From Pseudoips prasinana (Eukaryota > Arthropoda > Insecta > Lepidoptera > Nolidae), in NCBI GenBank assembly GCA_951640165.1, contig OX621246.1, positions 6,907,001-6,971,000 on the forward strand: 64,000 bases of DNA, written 5' to 3'. Position 1 is the first letter of the stretch, and each line of letters starts with the position of its first letter. The translations under genes and the position numbers were made by a program. The notes under the pieces were generated by a model. It was not told the origin of the DNA, did not search any database, and saw nothing but the letters and a program-made list of their open reading frames with translations. Shown piece after piece: positions 11,573 to 22,825 of this stretch.

Positions 11573-12130
11573 AAAAATATCAATATATCTACATTTCGGA
11601 ATAATTTAAACACTACGACTATTCTGTCAAAATAACTTTTTTATAATAACATTATTTACTCCCGGTAAAGGACGCATTACGACTAATTTGCAGGTATATA
11701 AGTGCTATCACTCATTTCAATCACAAACCAATTGTTGTGACATAAATTGTAAACGAGAATATCGTTATTAGATAATGAAACTTTGCCAAACAAAACGAAG
11801 TCATTTCGAATTCGTTGAAGCGAATTTTAGAGCGATACCACTGTGCATTGGAATGGACAGCCTTAGCTTTCGGAGAATAATGGATAAAAGCCGATTAGTG
11901 GTCCAGTCTAGACGCAGGAATGGTATTGATTGAAAAATGTCTTGGAAAAGAAAAATATCAAGGGTAAAGTCCACTTTCTTGCCATGAAATCGAACGATTT
12001 AAAGTCAGCTCAGCTGCTGCTTATCTTATCCATCGGAGAGTTCATCATCATCATCATATCAACCGAAATACGATAGCACCAGACAGTTACGAATTCGTAT
12101 TTACCCAAAATTAAAACTTCAATCAAAAGC
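11573..12130. other. No gene; short RTE 3'-tail remnant at 12,042-12,075
   Basis: AT-rich with no ORF. At 12,042-12,075 a CATCATCATATCAACCGAAA string matches the start of the RTE LINE 3' end seen at 33,601, in the same (reverse) orientation, but nothing further is preserved. Confidence 0.45.
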
Positions 12131-12752
12131 GAATGTGGTGTAAGGATGAACGAGTTACTCATCAAATGTCTACTTTACGCTGATGATCAAGTTCTACTTG
12201 CATCATCGGCGGACGAGTTGCAGGTGTTGGTATCAAATATGCATGAAGCTTTTGAAAGGAAAGGAATGAAAATAAATGTTGGTAAAGCATGTGATATTGT
12301 GATTGGAGGAGAAAAAGTCGAACAGGCAAAAGAGTTTGTATATTTGGGAACTTTGTTTACGAGAGATGGGAATTAAGAAAAAGATATTGGTAGAAGAGTT
12401 AATGCGGGGAACAGAGTGAATGGGTCACTACACGCCTTTATGAGTAGTCGGCAAGACTTGCTGTGCATGATGGAGTGTCAGTACCAACTTTAATGTTCCA
12501 TACATTAAAGTTGGCACTAACACTCCATCATGCAGTGAAAGTTGGGTATGGCAGAAAAAGAATGAAAGTAAAATAAATGCAGTGGAAATGAGAGCTTTGA
12601 GAAGTATGTGTGGTGTGACTTTGAGAGACAGAGTACGAAATATTGATGAAGAGAGCGTTCTGGTGTGAAATAGGATATAGTCACCAAGATTGAAAAAGGT
12701 ATGCTAAGATGGTTTCGGCATTTAGAAAGGATTAATGAAAGAAGATTGACAA
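12131..12752 (+). pseudogene. Fragment of the first LINE (RT palm to C-terminus)
   Basis: Corresponds to positions 2494-3141 of the LINE at the start of the window, including the YADDQVL catalytic block (12,178-12,198). It lacks about 39 bp after NVGK and contains an aberrant inverted duplication at 12,464-12,532. It ends abruptly at a SINE. Several stops and frame changes make it noncoding. Confidence 0.85.
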
Positions 12753-12760
12753 AATTTTAA

Positions 12761-12952
12761 AGACAACGCCCGCACTAGGGAATCTAATCCCTGTGTCGCA
12801 GGGTACTTTACAAACATAGAATAGACGGACACAAATTACATCCAGACTCAGAACAACTATTTATGGGTCACACAAATATTTCTCCGGCGCGGGACTCAAA
12901 CCCGCGACACGAAGCGGCGAGGCAGCTGTCTTAGCCGGTGCGCCACACGTCC
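12761..12952 (-). repeat. tRNA-derived SINE family B (copy 1)
   Basis: The minus-strand head reads GTGTGGCGCACCGGCTAAGA with box B GCGGGTTTGAGTCCCGC. Then come GACCCATAAATAGTTG-type sequence, CTGAGTCTGGATGTAATTTG and CTAGTGCGGGCGTTGTC. Copies occur at 15,841, 19,955, 53,241, 60,147 and 60,339. Confidence 0.85.
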
Positions 12953-13598
12953 AGTATTTAACTAGGGATAAGTCTACTTTCTTGCCATCTTTCTTCTTTA
13001 TTGTATGGACGGTAGCTATCCTGGTGACAGAGTTGTTCAAACAATCAAATTGGTACCTTCCTTAAACGTTGATCTAATTTTGAACTAAACAGTAACTCTT
13101 GCAATTAATCAATGCAAGTAATTAAATTGCTTAATTTGTTACCCAAACATATTAACGTCGCGTTGGTGAGTTACTTTTTCTATTAAAGATAATAAAAACA
13201 GTTCTTATACTAAGTTTTAGTTATTAGTAGTGAGCGAATAAATTGAGAGAACGACAAAATATCCGTATACTTCTCATTTGAGCCATGTTTTTAGTGTTGT
13301 TTCAAGATTTGTACATATTATATTACCACATATTGTGCGCATGGGTCTCGATTGTGATAATAATTTAAGGCAAAGTATTAACCTTAACCTATTGGTTTAC
13401 CCGTCCTTTCGGCAAAGATTGCAAGATTGCACCAGCCGTGGTCGAGCCAGGACCACGCCTGGTAATTATTTGCTTTAAATTATTACTGGGATCGAGACCC
13501 GGGTCCACCAATAAATGATTAATAGTATACATTTTTTTGGATATTAAAAACAAGCATAAGGCCTACCTAATGGTTAAAAGTTACCGTAGCCGTGAAGG
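12953..13598. other. No gene recognised
   Basis: AT-rich. At 13,010-13,050 CTATCCTGGTGACAGAGTTG resembles the reversed 3' end of SINE family C. A GC-richer patch at 13,425-13,510 has the inverted words CGTGGTCGAGCCAGGACCACG. Confidence 0.4.
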
Positions 13599-13600
13599 TA

Positions 13601-13706
13601 CAGACGCCAGCACATCAAGCTACCCTAATCTGTCAAATTTGTGATAAAGTTGAAAATCTATAAAAGAAATTTGACAGATTGGGGTAGCTTGATGTGTTGG
13701 CGTCTG
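13601..13706. mobile_element. Fold-back MITE (copy 1)
   Basis: A 106-bp element whose ends are inverted repeats of about 40 bp (13,601-13,640 and 13,666-13,706), starting CAGACGCCAGCACATCAAGC and ending in its complement. TA dinucleotides flank both sides (13,599-13,600 and 13,707-13,708), as expected for Tc1/mariner-type transposition. A second copy lies at 62,150-62,284. No coding sequence. Confidence 0.8.
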
Positions 13707-13708
13707 TA

Positions 13709-14284
13709 CTTCTCCAAGAGAACTGTTCATAGTGTGAATTAAAGCTGACCTCTGCTTCTCTTAAAACTACATAATCAGCTATTTTCTTTAAAAATAAAAT
13801 ATATAAAGTGTTGACTCATGGTTAACAGTTAAAATCGAAACCCTCCTTAAATATTATCGAAATTCGATTTTACGATATGATATATTACAGTGATTTGTGA
13901 CGAAAACATTTTTATTTTAAACGATGAGCCCATTATTTTCTAAGTATCTACTTCATTTTGGTTTTGCAGTATATTAGTGTAAGTCGATTTAATAACTGTT
14001 GCCAAACGCAGTAAAAACGATGTTTCAGGCTTGTTAAACAAACTGAGAAGGTTTGTTTAGCTTCAACTCCTCAAAGCCTCAAGCATATACGCATCGTACG
14101 CGCGTTTCGAAAGGAACGCTTTTACGTCATGTTGACAGACTGGAATCATGGCATTTGGTAAAACGAGTAATGTAGGCTAGTACATAAGTAAAATTGAATT
14201 TGTAGATGGAGTTCGTATCGTATATCACCTTATTCACCTACCAAGTTATCTATCTTATACTCAAAACAAATGCGCGAATACTTA
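13709..14284. other. No gene recognised
   Basis: AT-rich intergenic-like sequence with a GC-richer patch around 14,080-14,140. No repeat shared within the window was seen. Confidence 0.35.
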
Positions 14285-14550
14285 AAAATGAAATGAAATA
14301 TGAAATGAAATATTTTATTCAGCACTTGGGTATTAACATACACTTGTACTTGTCAAGGTCACAATCCAGTACATAAACATAGTGGATAGTAAAAAGTTAC
14401 GAAAAAATAAAAATTTGTCAGTCCGTGCGGTTTGTTTTATCGCATATATTTTCTGAAATCCTTAAATAAATAACAATTTACTAATCTATTATTTTGAAAT
14501 TTAGTTCTACTATATTAAAATTAAAGAATTGAAGACTAAAGCAAAAGACG
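14285..14550 (-). repeat. LINE 3' end with (TTTCA)n tail
   Basis: On the minus strand, AATAAAATATTTCATTTC and further TTTCATTTC repeats (14,288-14,320) form a polyadenylation-signal-plus-tail end. No ORF remains upstream; a truncated LINE insertion is the simplest reading. Confidence 0.5.
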
Positions 14551-15239
14551 AAATTCTAAGTGAGGCTGTGATCACACGCACGGGATCACCGATCACGCGT
14601 TAATGGGCCAAAGCGATCCTCGCCGCTGAGGAACCTACCCTAGCTAGCCTGCGGCTTTCTCTAGCTGCCTAGGTGGACGACCCGGAGAAGAAAGCCACAA
14701 AGAAACTCCGGGCTTGCTTTTCGTCTTCTTTTGCTTTCAGTTTACGATTTTTTTTTAAATGTCATGTATTTTACTTACATTGTGATTGGTTGTTATGTAA
14801 GCTAATGCACGCACAGAACCGTTGTCATTCAGTGAATGATAATAAAATAAATAAGCAATAGCATTCAATTTCACTCAAGGACTTAGAATATCCTCTTGCT
14901 AGACGAAAAAACGGTGGGTGCATCCGCGTACATTTACAAAATTAACAAGTCAAACGAAGTCTACCTGAGGCGAAAAAAAAAAATATGAGTACCCCAACAG
15001 CAGTTCGACCAGTTACCGCAAGCAGCACCCGTTCACGAGTATGACGTGTGGGCCAGCCATCGCCTCCCTCGCCATATTAGAGGGAAGGAAACGACCCGAC
15101 CCACAACGCCACCGCAAGCATTAACAGACAATGGGAGCATGACGAGCTTACAAAGGGGAGTTCATATTGAAGTCATTAACAGCCTTCGGCCGAACAGCGT
15201 TTGACATGTTCAAGATAATACACATTTGTTTTAATAATA
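14551..15239. other. Two GC-rich unassigned patches
   Basis: Patches at 14,565-14,730 and 14,990-15,190 have far higher GC than their surroundings and CpG-containing words. The second is preceded by an A10 run (14,976-14,985). They may be 3' parts of unrecognised retroelements. No ORF of note. Confidence 0.35.
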
Positions 15240-15660
15240 GGTCTAAAAATCTATAAAGTTCAATTATTACAGCATTATTTCTAGTCGATTGAGAAACATA
15301 TAAATGTATATCCTTAACATAACACTAAGATGTTGCTCTTGTTTAACCAAGCGACCAAGCGTTTTTGTCGCTTAAATAATCATTTAGAGTGTAATAGGCC
15401 TTTTTCATTAAAATATTCTTGATCTCTGATTTAAATTTAGCATAGGACAGTTCCTGAAGATTTGTGGGTATTTTGTTATAAATTCGGATACTCAGTCCGA
15501 CAAAAGAACAATGAACTTTTGTAAACGATGGGATTCTGCACACAATTTGTGTTTATTTCTAGTGTTTATCGTGTGTGTGTCACTTCTCTTTTGAAACAAA
15601 TTCAAATTTTGCCGCACATAAATTATATTAGCATAAATATATTGCGAAGATACCGTTAAT
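15240..15660 (-). pseudogene. CR1-like LINE ORF2 C-terminus and 3' UTR
   Basis: A minus-strand ORF (15,343-15,543) reads SIRIYNKIPTNLQEL and KFKSEIKNILMKKAYYTLND, the classic C-terminal end of LINE ORF2. Upstream, to about 15,620, a degenerate RSDTHTINTRNKHKL block precedes it. The rest of the element is missing, so this is a 5'-truncated copy. Confidence 0.7.
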
Positions 15661-15840
15661 ATATTTATCTATTTAGATAGGCTAATGAATTACTCAATCC
15701 TGGTGGTGGAAATAGTTAATTTATACATAATAATTCAGTTGACTGTATTTCTATGGTTTCAATCTACCCATGCTCTAGCTTGAGCCACATGTAGCCCAAC
15801 TAAATATCACATGCTAATTGTTTTTGTTTTATTTTTTAAC

Positions 15841-16037
15841 GACAACGCCCGCACTAGTTATATATTCGCTAGTGTCCCTGTGTAAACCGCGGGGTATTTT
15901 ACAAACATATAATAGACGGACACAAATTACATGCAGACTCAGAACAACTATTTATTGGTCACACAAATAGTGGTCCGGGGTGAGAATCGAACCTGGGACA
16001 CGAAGCGGCGAGGCGACTGTCTTAGCCGCTGCGACAT
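15841..16037 (-). repeat. tRNA-derived SINE family B (copy 2)
   Basis: Same order of blocks as copy 1, with GACAACGCCCGCACTAG at its left edge and a degenerate box B (complement of GAGAATCGAACCTGGGAC). Confidence 0.8.
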
Positions 16038-16184
16038 ATTTCATTCCATAATCCAAGACTCAAGTTATTGGTGCCCCCGTAAAGTGATAATTAATCAAAA
16101 AATAGAAATTGTGAACTCCTGGTCGATTTCGGCCAAGGCGGCCATTCGCTACGTAGACTTGTCATATGCACGGGACATCTTAGA

Positions 16185-16625
16185 GTAAACAAGTATTTAT
16201 TTTTATTTATTTATTTGATGTACGCACAGTAAAAAGTAAATAAAAGCAAGTATACAAAACGAAAGAGTACAAACGCACTGCTTATTTCTAATGAAATCTC
16301 TTCCAACAGGTCCGCGAGAGGAGATATAGTATGAAAGAAGAATTGTGTGTACGTTAGTCTAAACATTAAATAAAAACTCATTAGTCAGAAGAATATAAAT
16401 AACCTTACATACAAATACTTAAATAAATACATATATAAATACATAAACAGTTCTAAACATACAACCAATACAATAAATAAATATATATTAACATAGAGAG
16501 ATAAAATGTAATTTCACTCGTATACACTAAATAACGATAGAGTGTCACAGTTTCTTATGTTAGGCGGAAGTGAGTTCCATAACCTGACCACGCGGACAGT
16601 AAAGGATTGGGAAGTATGTGCGCAA
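16185..16625 (-). pseudogene. LINE ORF2 C-terminus and 3' UTR
   Basis: On the minus strand FTVRVVRLWNSLPPNIRNC (about 16,540-16,605) is the near-universal C-terminal LINE phrase. A 3' UTR with CTATATCTCCTCTCGCGGAC follows, with an ATTTATTTATTTT-type tail at 16,190-16,215. The UTR resembles that of the LINE relic at 54.9-55.9 kb. Confidence 0.7.
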
Positions 16626-16627
16626 AC

Positions 16628-16675
16628 ACAGGGTCCCTTCTATTCCATCACTCTCATTATCCGATGGGCTAAAGC
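16628..16675 (-). repeat. SINE family C 3'-end fragment
   Basis: CTTCTATTCCATCACTCTCA and CCGATGGG are shared with 21,565-21,612; only the 3' end of the SINE is present. Confidence 0.55.
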
Positions 16676-16816
16676 TAAAAAAGCCTCTATCACACATAGA
16701 AAACAAGTCTAAAGTCGGTGTGCTTATCAGGGCAAAGAAGTATATCACTTTGAGTCAAAAATTATTCCTCTATAGAGCAAAAATCCATGTTAAAATTTAG
16801 TAAATAAGTAACATCA

Positions 16817-18028
16817 TCTGTACATATAATAAAATCGTAGGAAAGTCAAAACAGTACGTTGAATATTTTTTAAAAGGATACTTATATAGTTTTTAGAATG
16901 TTTGTCTGTATGTATGTCCGGGCGAAACTCAAAAAGTAGTGCATGGATTTTCTTCAAAGGAGATAATTTTTTTTGGACCCACTAGCAACGGTTGCGTATA
17001 TTAATCACATCAATCTTAAAAAATATGCCGAAATTATTACAACAAATAAGTTCAAACTTATAAAGATATGTAACTAGAATCATGAATCATTAAAAAAAAG
17101 TACTTTTTTGATATTCGGTTACGGCTCGCCGCCATTTATACAAACAAAGGGCGAAGATTGCCAGCTTTTAGGGAATTCCCTAATTTTCAGGAAATTATAA
17201 TTGATTTGTAGCCTTCTGACACGTGAACTGTTTAGCTCCATAACAGTTAAATTGTTGCGATTTCATACTTATGTAAATATATATAAAACGGATGGGAATA
17301 AGAATAGTTCTCTCAACAATGAATATGGTTATTTGAAGTGAAATAATCTTTAGCGGCGTTGAGCACTTTTCTTGGGATGGGTATAAAATATAAAACTCAC
17401 GTCAGGACATAATATTTCCAGTCCATTTATATACTTTTGTCACAGATATGTACGGTTGTGAATGGGACAATCAAGGAATTATATAATGATCATTGGCAAC
17501 CCTGAACACTTAATGTCACGTCACTTACATTTTCTTTCGAATTATGTGATTGTATTTCTCTTAGTTTTTCGTATTTCTTTGAAATATTTGTCGAAAATAG
17601 CTTCAATACATTCAACTCTAAGCGAACAGAACCGTTGTGTCAGTTGTGCTGTACGGTTTCAACGCAATGTGCAAAGACGATTACTGTCCGAGACAGCTGT
17701 AGTTCCGCGACATCTTGCTTCTATGTGGATCTCATGTTTAAATTGTCATATGTCTCAGGATTCCGGTTAGATATCCTAAAACTAATACTACCCAATTAAT
17801 CTAGAAATCATAAGGAACAAATTGACATACTCGTAGGTTTCATTAATAAACGCGAGAATTTTTGGTGGGCCCATCCGCCATAGAAAAAGAAACGGTCTCC
17901 TTTTGCATGAATGTTACTAAGAGGTCGTGTCAACATATAGGCTACATATTATCACGTTATCACCAACAGGGAAGGAGCTATGATAATTTATAAAATTTAA
18001 CGCAGGTAAAACCGCGGGGCACATCTAG
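16817..18028 (+). mobile_element. Helitron, 1.2 kb, with long internal cargo
   Basis: The 5' end TCTGTACATATAATAAAATC follows an A. The 3' end has a short hairpin around GGTAAAACCGC, then GGGGCACATCTAG followed by T. TC...CTRR termini, a 3' hairpin about 10 bp inside the end and insertion between A and T are the defining marks of Helitrons. Shorter relatives (about 300 bp) at 20,270-20,564 and 54,204-54,532 share both ends. This copy alone carries about 850 bp of extra internal sequence (roughly 17,010-17,875), including a 102-codon ORF at 17,462-17,770. No Rep/helicase is present, so it is non-autonomous. Confidence 0.75.
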
Positions 18029-18224
18029 TATAGAATATTTAGTTTTTCTTTATATCGATGTTTTTCCGTAGTTATGTCTTTAATCAATAAAAATATACAG
18101 CCGTCTTCAACTTTCATTATAAATCCACTATAAGATTTTTCCCATAAAACTTTAGTCCAAATCGGTTTACAAACTTAGGAGTCATAAATAAAGATTCAGG
18201 AGAATTGTATACTTTTCAAAGTAG

Positions 18225-18375
18225 TAGGTACTCCATTTTTGTTCCATGGCATGATATTAAACACCAATGTATCTATGTTACTAGAAATAATAATGTATAC
18301 AACTAATTTACTACAAACATGTTCTGACTATTTACAAGCGCTTTTTTAAAGTCTACGTGAATAAAAACCTTTTTT
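18225..18375 (+). repeat. LINE 3' end, family R (copy 2)
   Basis: ACAAACATGTTCTGACTATT, the AATAAA signal and a T-rich tail match the other family R copies closely; 5'-truncated. Confidence 0.7.
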
Positions 18376-18716
18376 ATTTTATTTATTTATAATGGTACTG
18401 ACAGTTCGCATTAGCGTTGAGATTATCAATGTAAAAGTATAAAATTCTCTAACGAGGAAGGAAAGAAATGCTTGTTGCTAATCGCTTCTGAATTATCAAT
18501 TTGCGTTACTAGGCTCAATCAAAAATGTAATCTCTTTACGGCTGAGCTATTATTATGAAGACCATTCTGAGCGACCTATATAATAGAAATAGATTGGTAT
18601 AAGTTCAAAATATCTATTATTATAAGTAACTTTTTAAAAATCCGCATGCAAAGTACCAACGTGAGTGTTTCATACTTGTAAATTATTAAGGTAAATTTAC
18701 ATACCAGTATTGCTCT
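18376..18716. other. No gene recognised
   Basis: AT-rich, no ORF, no repeat shared elsewhere in the window. Confidence 0.35.
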
Positions 18717-18990
18717 AACTGCCTCGTTGGTATAGCGGTAGCGTGTTCACCCGCAGAAAACGAGGTCCTGGGTTCAAATCCCAGGTCGGGACAAAAGTGA
18801 TTTTGGGACTCTTCTGTAAAAATAAAAAATTCTGGGAGTTGGCGGTATTATACTCCCGTGCCCTGGAGAGCACGTAAATCCGTCGGACCTGTACCTGACC
18901 TCTTTCTGGTCATGTCGCTAGGTGCCCCATCGGATCATGAGAGTGATGGACTTTGTCATTTGTTTTGTGTCATATCGTAGGATGTCTTGT
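18717..18990 (+). repeat. tRNA-derived SINE family C (best copy)
   Basis: The head has box A TGGTATAGCGGTAGCG (18,728-18,743) and box B GGTTCAAATCC (18,771-18,781). The body carries GGAGAGCACGTAAATCCGTC and CCATCGGATCATGAGAGTGA. The acceptor arms do not pair, so it is a SINE and not a functional tRNA gene. Confidence 0.8.
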
Positions 18991-19074
18991 GTAAGAAAAT
19001 TATAGTTAAGTAACCAACTATTTAGACGTCTATTGCTAGAACATGTAAATAGGACGTAGGTACAGGTATTTTTA

Positions 19075-19209
19075 GTTCTCAGGATCATTCGACGTGGTAC
19101 CCCAAAAATATTTTTGAAACAATTTATTACAAGTGTTAGAAGGGTAAATAGCCCGGTATATATCGTTCTTGCATTTATTTATTTAATGATTATCAACATT
19201 GCAGACACT
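19075..19209 (+). repeat. 135-bp direct repeat unit, copy 1
   Basis: GTTCTCAGGATCATTCGACG through CAACATTGCAGACACT recurs without visible change at 23,173-23,307 (offset 4,098). It marks the left edge of an inferred 4.1-kb tandem duplication. Confidence 0.9.
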
Positions 19210-19717
19210 TAAGAATGACAAAGGACACATGTATATAGAATAGGAAGTAGTGTTGTAACAATAATAGACAACCACAGCTTTCAAAGTAACACGGTTTTGA
19301 CACGACATTTTGAGTTAAGATACATTTATATTTGTCATGGTTAGTAGTTGTTAGTAGTTATATTTACAAATTAAAAATAAACTAAGAAAAACAGACTAAG
19401 GAAAACATCGATACATACGTATTCTCATATCCTCTTCTTATGTTAAATATGTATATTTCGGATTAAAATTCATACACAACAATATACTCCCTATTTAACT
19501 GAGTAATAAACAAGTATCTGAACGAGTAATACCACTGACGTAAAACAAAGAGCTTAATTAAATAATGAGGTGCTTACAATAACGATTTTGTGATGGAGAC
19601 CTGTGTGGTTTATCGCACGTGTATATCACTCATTAATTAAAAAAGGGAAGTACTTCGACAGACGCAAACCAGTAGAAAAACTGACGAATGCAATGAAATT
19701 AATAATTTATTTGCTCA
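19210..19717. other. No gene recognised
   Basis: AT-rich, no significant ORF; absent from the second copy of the tandem duplication. Confidence 0.35.
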
Positions 19718-19865
19718 TCACACTATATTACACTATATTATAAAGGTGAAAGTTTATGAGTGTGTATGTTTGTTACTTCTTCACTTCTAAACGGCTGGAG
19801 CGATTTTAATAAAATTTGGTATGGAGTTAGCTGACACCCTGGATTAACACATTATTTTATGTCTA
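19718..19865 (+). repeat. Helitron 5' fragment (second family)
   Basis: Begins TCACACTATATTA after an A and continues with AAAGGTGAAAGTTTATGAG and ACTTCTAAACGGCTGGAGCG. The same blocks are in the complete element at 61,616-61,800. The 3' hairpin and CTAG end are missing. Confidence 0.6.
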
Positions 19866-19954
19866 CGGTTAGTATGAACTACCGGTACGTAGAGGAGTCA
19901 TGTTGTTTTTCTCTACTTTACTATGGGTGCGTTATGGTATTTTTTTTTTAATAG

Positions 19955-20130
19955 ATTACGATCGCATTAGGGAAATTAATCTCTGTGTCGCGGGGTACTT
20001 TAATAAAAGTACATCCAGACTCAGAACAACTATTTATGGGTCACAAAAACAGTTCACCTGGGTGGGAATCAAACACGGAACACGAAGTGGCGAGGCTACT
20101 GTCTTAACCGCTGCGCCACACGTGCAGTCG
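19955..20130 (-). repeat. tRNA-derived SINE family B (copy 3)
   Basis: CATCCAGACTCAGAACAACT, the tRNA-like head and CGCTGCGCCACACGTGCAGT are present; box B is degenerate. Confidence 0.8.
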
Positions 20131-20269
20131 AATAAATATTAATATTTATTCAAGTAACCAAGAGATATTTTATTAGTATTACATTAAAACTTATTTTAAT
20201 ATTACACTCTCAATAAAATAGTAATATGTATATGTAACTATCAAATAACATTATTCTTTTTATATAATA

Positions 20270-20564
20270 CTAGCTGTGCCCCGCGGTTTTACCCGCGTTA
20301 AATTTTATAAATTATCAAAGCTCCTCCCCCGTAGGTGATAGTGTGATAATATACTTCCTATTTAACCCTTTAAGTTGAAGTAAATCCATGCAGTACTTTT
20401 GAGTTTAGCCCGGACATACATACAGACAAACAGACACACAGACAAAAATTCTAAAAACTATATTTTTGGTTTCGATATCGATTGCAGATAACGCCCCTAG
20501 TATCATTAAAAAAAAATATTCAATGTACAGTTTTACTCTCCTACGATTTTATTATATGTATAGA
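20270..20564 (-). mobile_element. Non-autonomous Helitron, 295 bp, complete
   Basis: Read on the minus strand it starts TCTATACATATAATAAAATC and ends in a GCGGGTAAAACCGC hairpin plus GGGGCACAGCTAG, with A before and T after. No coding capacity. It is the cleanest short reference for this Helitron family here. Confidence 0.8.
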
Positions 20565-20699
20565 TATGTACTAAGTTGTTTATACTATCTTTTCTCTTGT
20601 CTTTGCATAATTGTGCGACTCCCAATTTGAACCTACTCGTATGTTTTTAACTTCATCTGTGGTAAACGGTGTCGATATCATATATATTTTTTTTATAAT

Positions 20700-20936
20700 G
20701 GACAATGTCACACAGATCATCCTAGCCCCAAACTAAGCAAAGCTTGTACTATGGGTACCAGGCGATAATATATATACTTTTATAGATAGATAAATACTTA
20801 TATACATAGAAAACATCCATGACTCAGAAACAAATATTCGTGCTCATCACACAAATATTTGCACTTACCGGGATTCGAACCCAGGACCACCAGCTTCGTA
20901 TGCAGGAGCACTACCAACTAGGCTACGGTGACCGTC
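20700..20936 (-). repeat. tRNA-derived SINE family A (copy 2)
   Basis: Nearly identical to copy 1 at 11,112-11,351, including box B and the GGGGCTAGGATGATCTGTGT block. Confidence 0.85.
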
Positions 20937-21239
20937 AAACTTAAAATTATAAACTATATAACTATAAAATATAAAACTTAAAAAATTATATATATTGTAT
21001 AGCCTAAACACTATTATATTGTAATATTGTGATATTGTTAGTTCACCCAATAAAAAAAAAATAGCGCTCTTACGATAAGTATTAGGAATAAGGTGTAACT
21101 TTCTCCAAAAAAGTGATTATCTTTGCATTTGGACTTCCGTAATTATTCTACTTTATGTCTTGCCAGGAACGGGAGAGTTATATATGTGGGCTTCATAATT
21201 AATCTGTTAGGTAATCTTTCCACGACCCCTTGTTCTATC
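20937..21239. other. No gene recognised
   Basis: AT-rich tract with A10 near 21,052; no features beyond that. Confidence 0.35.
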
Positions 21240-21545
21240 CGCAGTTTTTAGCCCTGAATTATTTATTGAATTTTTTAATTTGTCAGTTTATGTTGAGAGT
21301 TTTTGCAGCTGACAATTTGGAAACTACCTGATGTATATATATAGGTATTATATCCTACACTCATGAACTAATAGATGCACAAGCTAGATTTCATCAGCCG
21401 ACTACATTTGGACCACTTCCGCCCGTTGTCCTTTGAGAAAGATTTAAGAGCATCTAAAATGTAATACGTACATATATTATGTGCCTACAAACATATATGA
21501 AGGTTTATATATGTACATTAAGTAGGTAATCTACGCGTGACATAT
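21240..21545 (+). repeat. Dispersed repeat shared with 51,480-51,660
   Basis: ATTTATTGAATTTTTTAATT, AGCTGACAATTTGG and GTGTTTGCGTAAACACAAG recur in the same order on the minus strand at 51,480-51,660. Class unknown. Confidence 0.55.
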
Positions 21546-21832
21546 AACAGTGCATAAGTGTTTGCGTAAACACAAGGGCACTTTCTATTCCATCACTCGC
21601 ATGATCCGATGGGACGATTAGCGACACGATCGAAAAGAGGTCAGAACAGGATCGACGGCTTTACTTGGTCACCGAGCCACGGGGGTGTAATACCACCAAC
21701 TCTCATACTTCGGGCTGGTAATGAGAAATAAAAAATATACCTTTTTAGTCCGACCTAAGATTTGAAGGCAGGACAACTGATATCTGCGTTTGAACACGCT
21801 ACCATTAGACCAAGGAGGTAGCCACAATTAGA
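21546..21832 (-). repeat. tRNA-derived SINE family C, minus-strand copy
   Basis: Carries ATTCCATCACTCGCATGATC and CCGATGGG. A degenerate tRNA-like head lies at the right end (complement of AACACGCTACCATTAGACCA). Confidence 0.65.
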
Positions 21833-22175
21833 AGCTTAATTAATAAAGATTTTATTTTCTTTGCCACGCCAGTAGGTACTTCCACGGCAGCTCTTTTATC
21901 TTATACGATGCATACGACTAATTCCCGTATATGCCTACAGATGCGACCAGTACCTAGCTTGCCTGATTTTTTGTCGGGTGCCAGTATCTGGTCACGCACC
22001 GGCTAAGGGATACAAGTTACACAAAGTTAATCCAGATTTTTTTTTCATTTTTTTTAATAATAGGCACTTAAAAGGTTCAAATTTCAATCAATCAATTTAC
22101 ATGTTTTTTTGGAACGAAGTTCCTTATCGCGCGTTGTGAAACCCCTCTAGACGGAAAAAAATTCTTACGAAAAGT

Positions 22176-22825
22176 TGTCACGACACCTTTTGCAGCTGTG
22201 CGGAGTGCGCATGTTTGTCGTCTGTCTGTCTCTCTCTCTCTCTCTTATAGAAAGCAGGCCAGATATTTTCATTTCTATTTCGCATTGGACAGTGTGGTGT
22301 CGCGACGATTATTTTTGTTGAGTGTATACAGTTTTTTTGTACATAATAAATAATAAGAAATGACTTCGTTCCATCCAGGTGTCCCTTGACACCTCTCAAG
22401 TTTTAATATAATATTAAGGCAAACGAGCAAGCAGGTCACCTGATGATAACTTGCAACACCAGAGGGGCCGTAAATGTGTTGCCGGCCTTTAAAAAGAACA
22501 GCCGCGTTTGAAGATTGCCATATCATACCGGATCGGAAATACCTCCACAGTTATTTGAATAAATCTTTTTCTTTCTTTGAATAAATCTTTTTCTTTCTTT
22601 AATTGCTTCGACAAAGTGTTCAATATGTGTAAATTTGTTTGCCGACAATTCCCTAGATGGCGTTACTGTCGAAATAGATCGCGGTATGGTTTCGTTCGCA
22701 ATTTTAGGTGACCTACCGATGTATTAATTTTCGAAATATAGACCAGCTTCAGATCATTATACAGATTGAGTTTTATTTAATTACCTTTCTTGTATACACA
22801 CCCCCGGCGACGCTCGGTCGTTAAC
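22176..22825 (+). repeat. LTR of BEL element 1 (first copy)
   Basis: The right end GGTCGTTAACA is followed by one base and TGGTCCATCTCACCGG, a primer-binding-site-like string beginning TGG. The same right end terminates a separate fragment at 49,722-49,815, which supports it as a true LTR boundary. The left end is less sure: TGTCACGACACC at 22,176 is proposed, but an origin near 22,100 is possible. The LTR contains a dispersed repeat (22,415-22,520) and a tandem TTTGAATAAATC stretch at 22,553-22,598. Confidence 0.55.

Noticed and set aside
18717..18790. Possible functional tRNA gene
   Set aside because: Box A and box B are good but the acceptor stems do not pair and a SINE body follows.
20865..21050. 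ORF ending in a GSAPAYEAGGPGFESR peptide
   Set aside because: Common translation artefact of a tRNA-derived SINE head.
22178..22526. Overlapping minus-strand ORFs repeated at 23,291-23,612
   Set aside because: They lie in the duplicated LTR, have no motifs, and repeat only because the DNA is duplicated.
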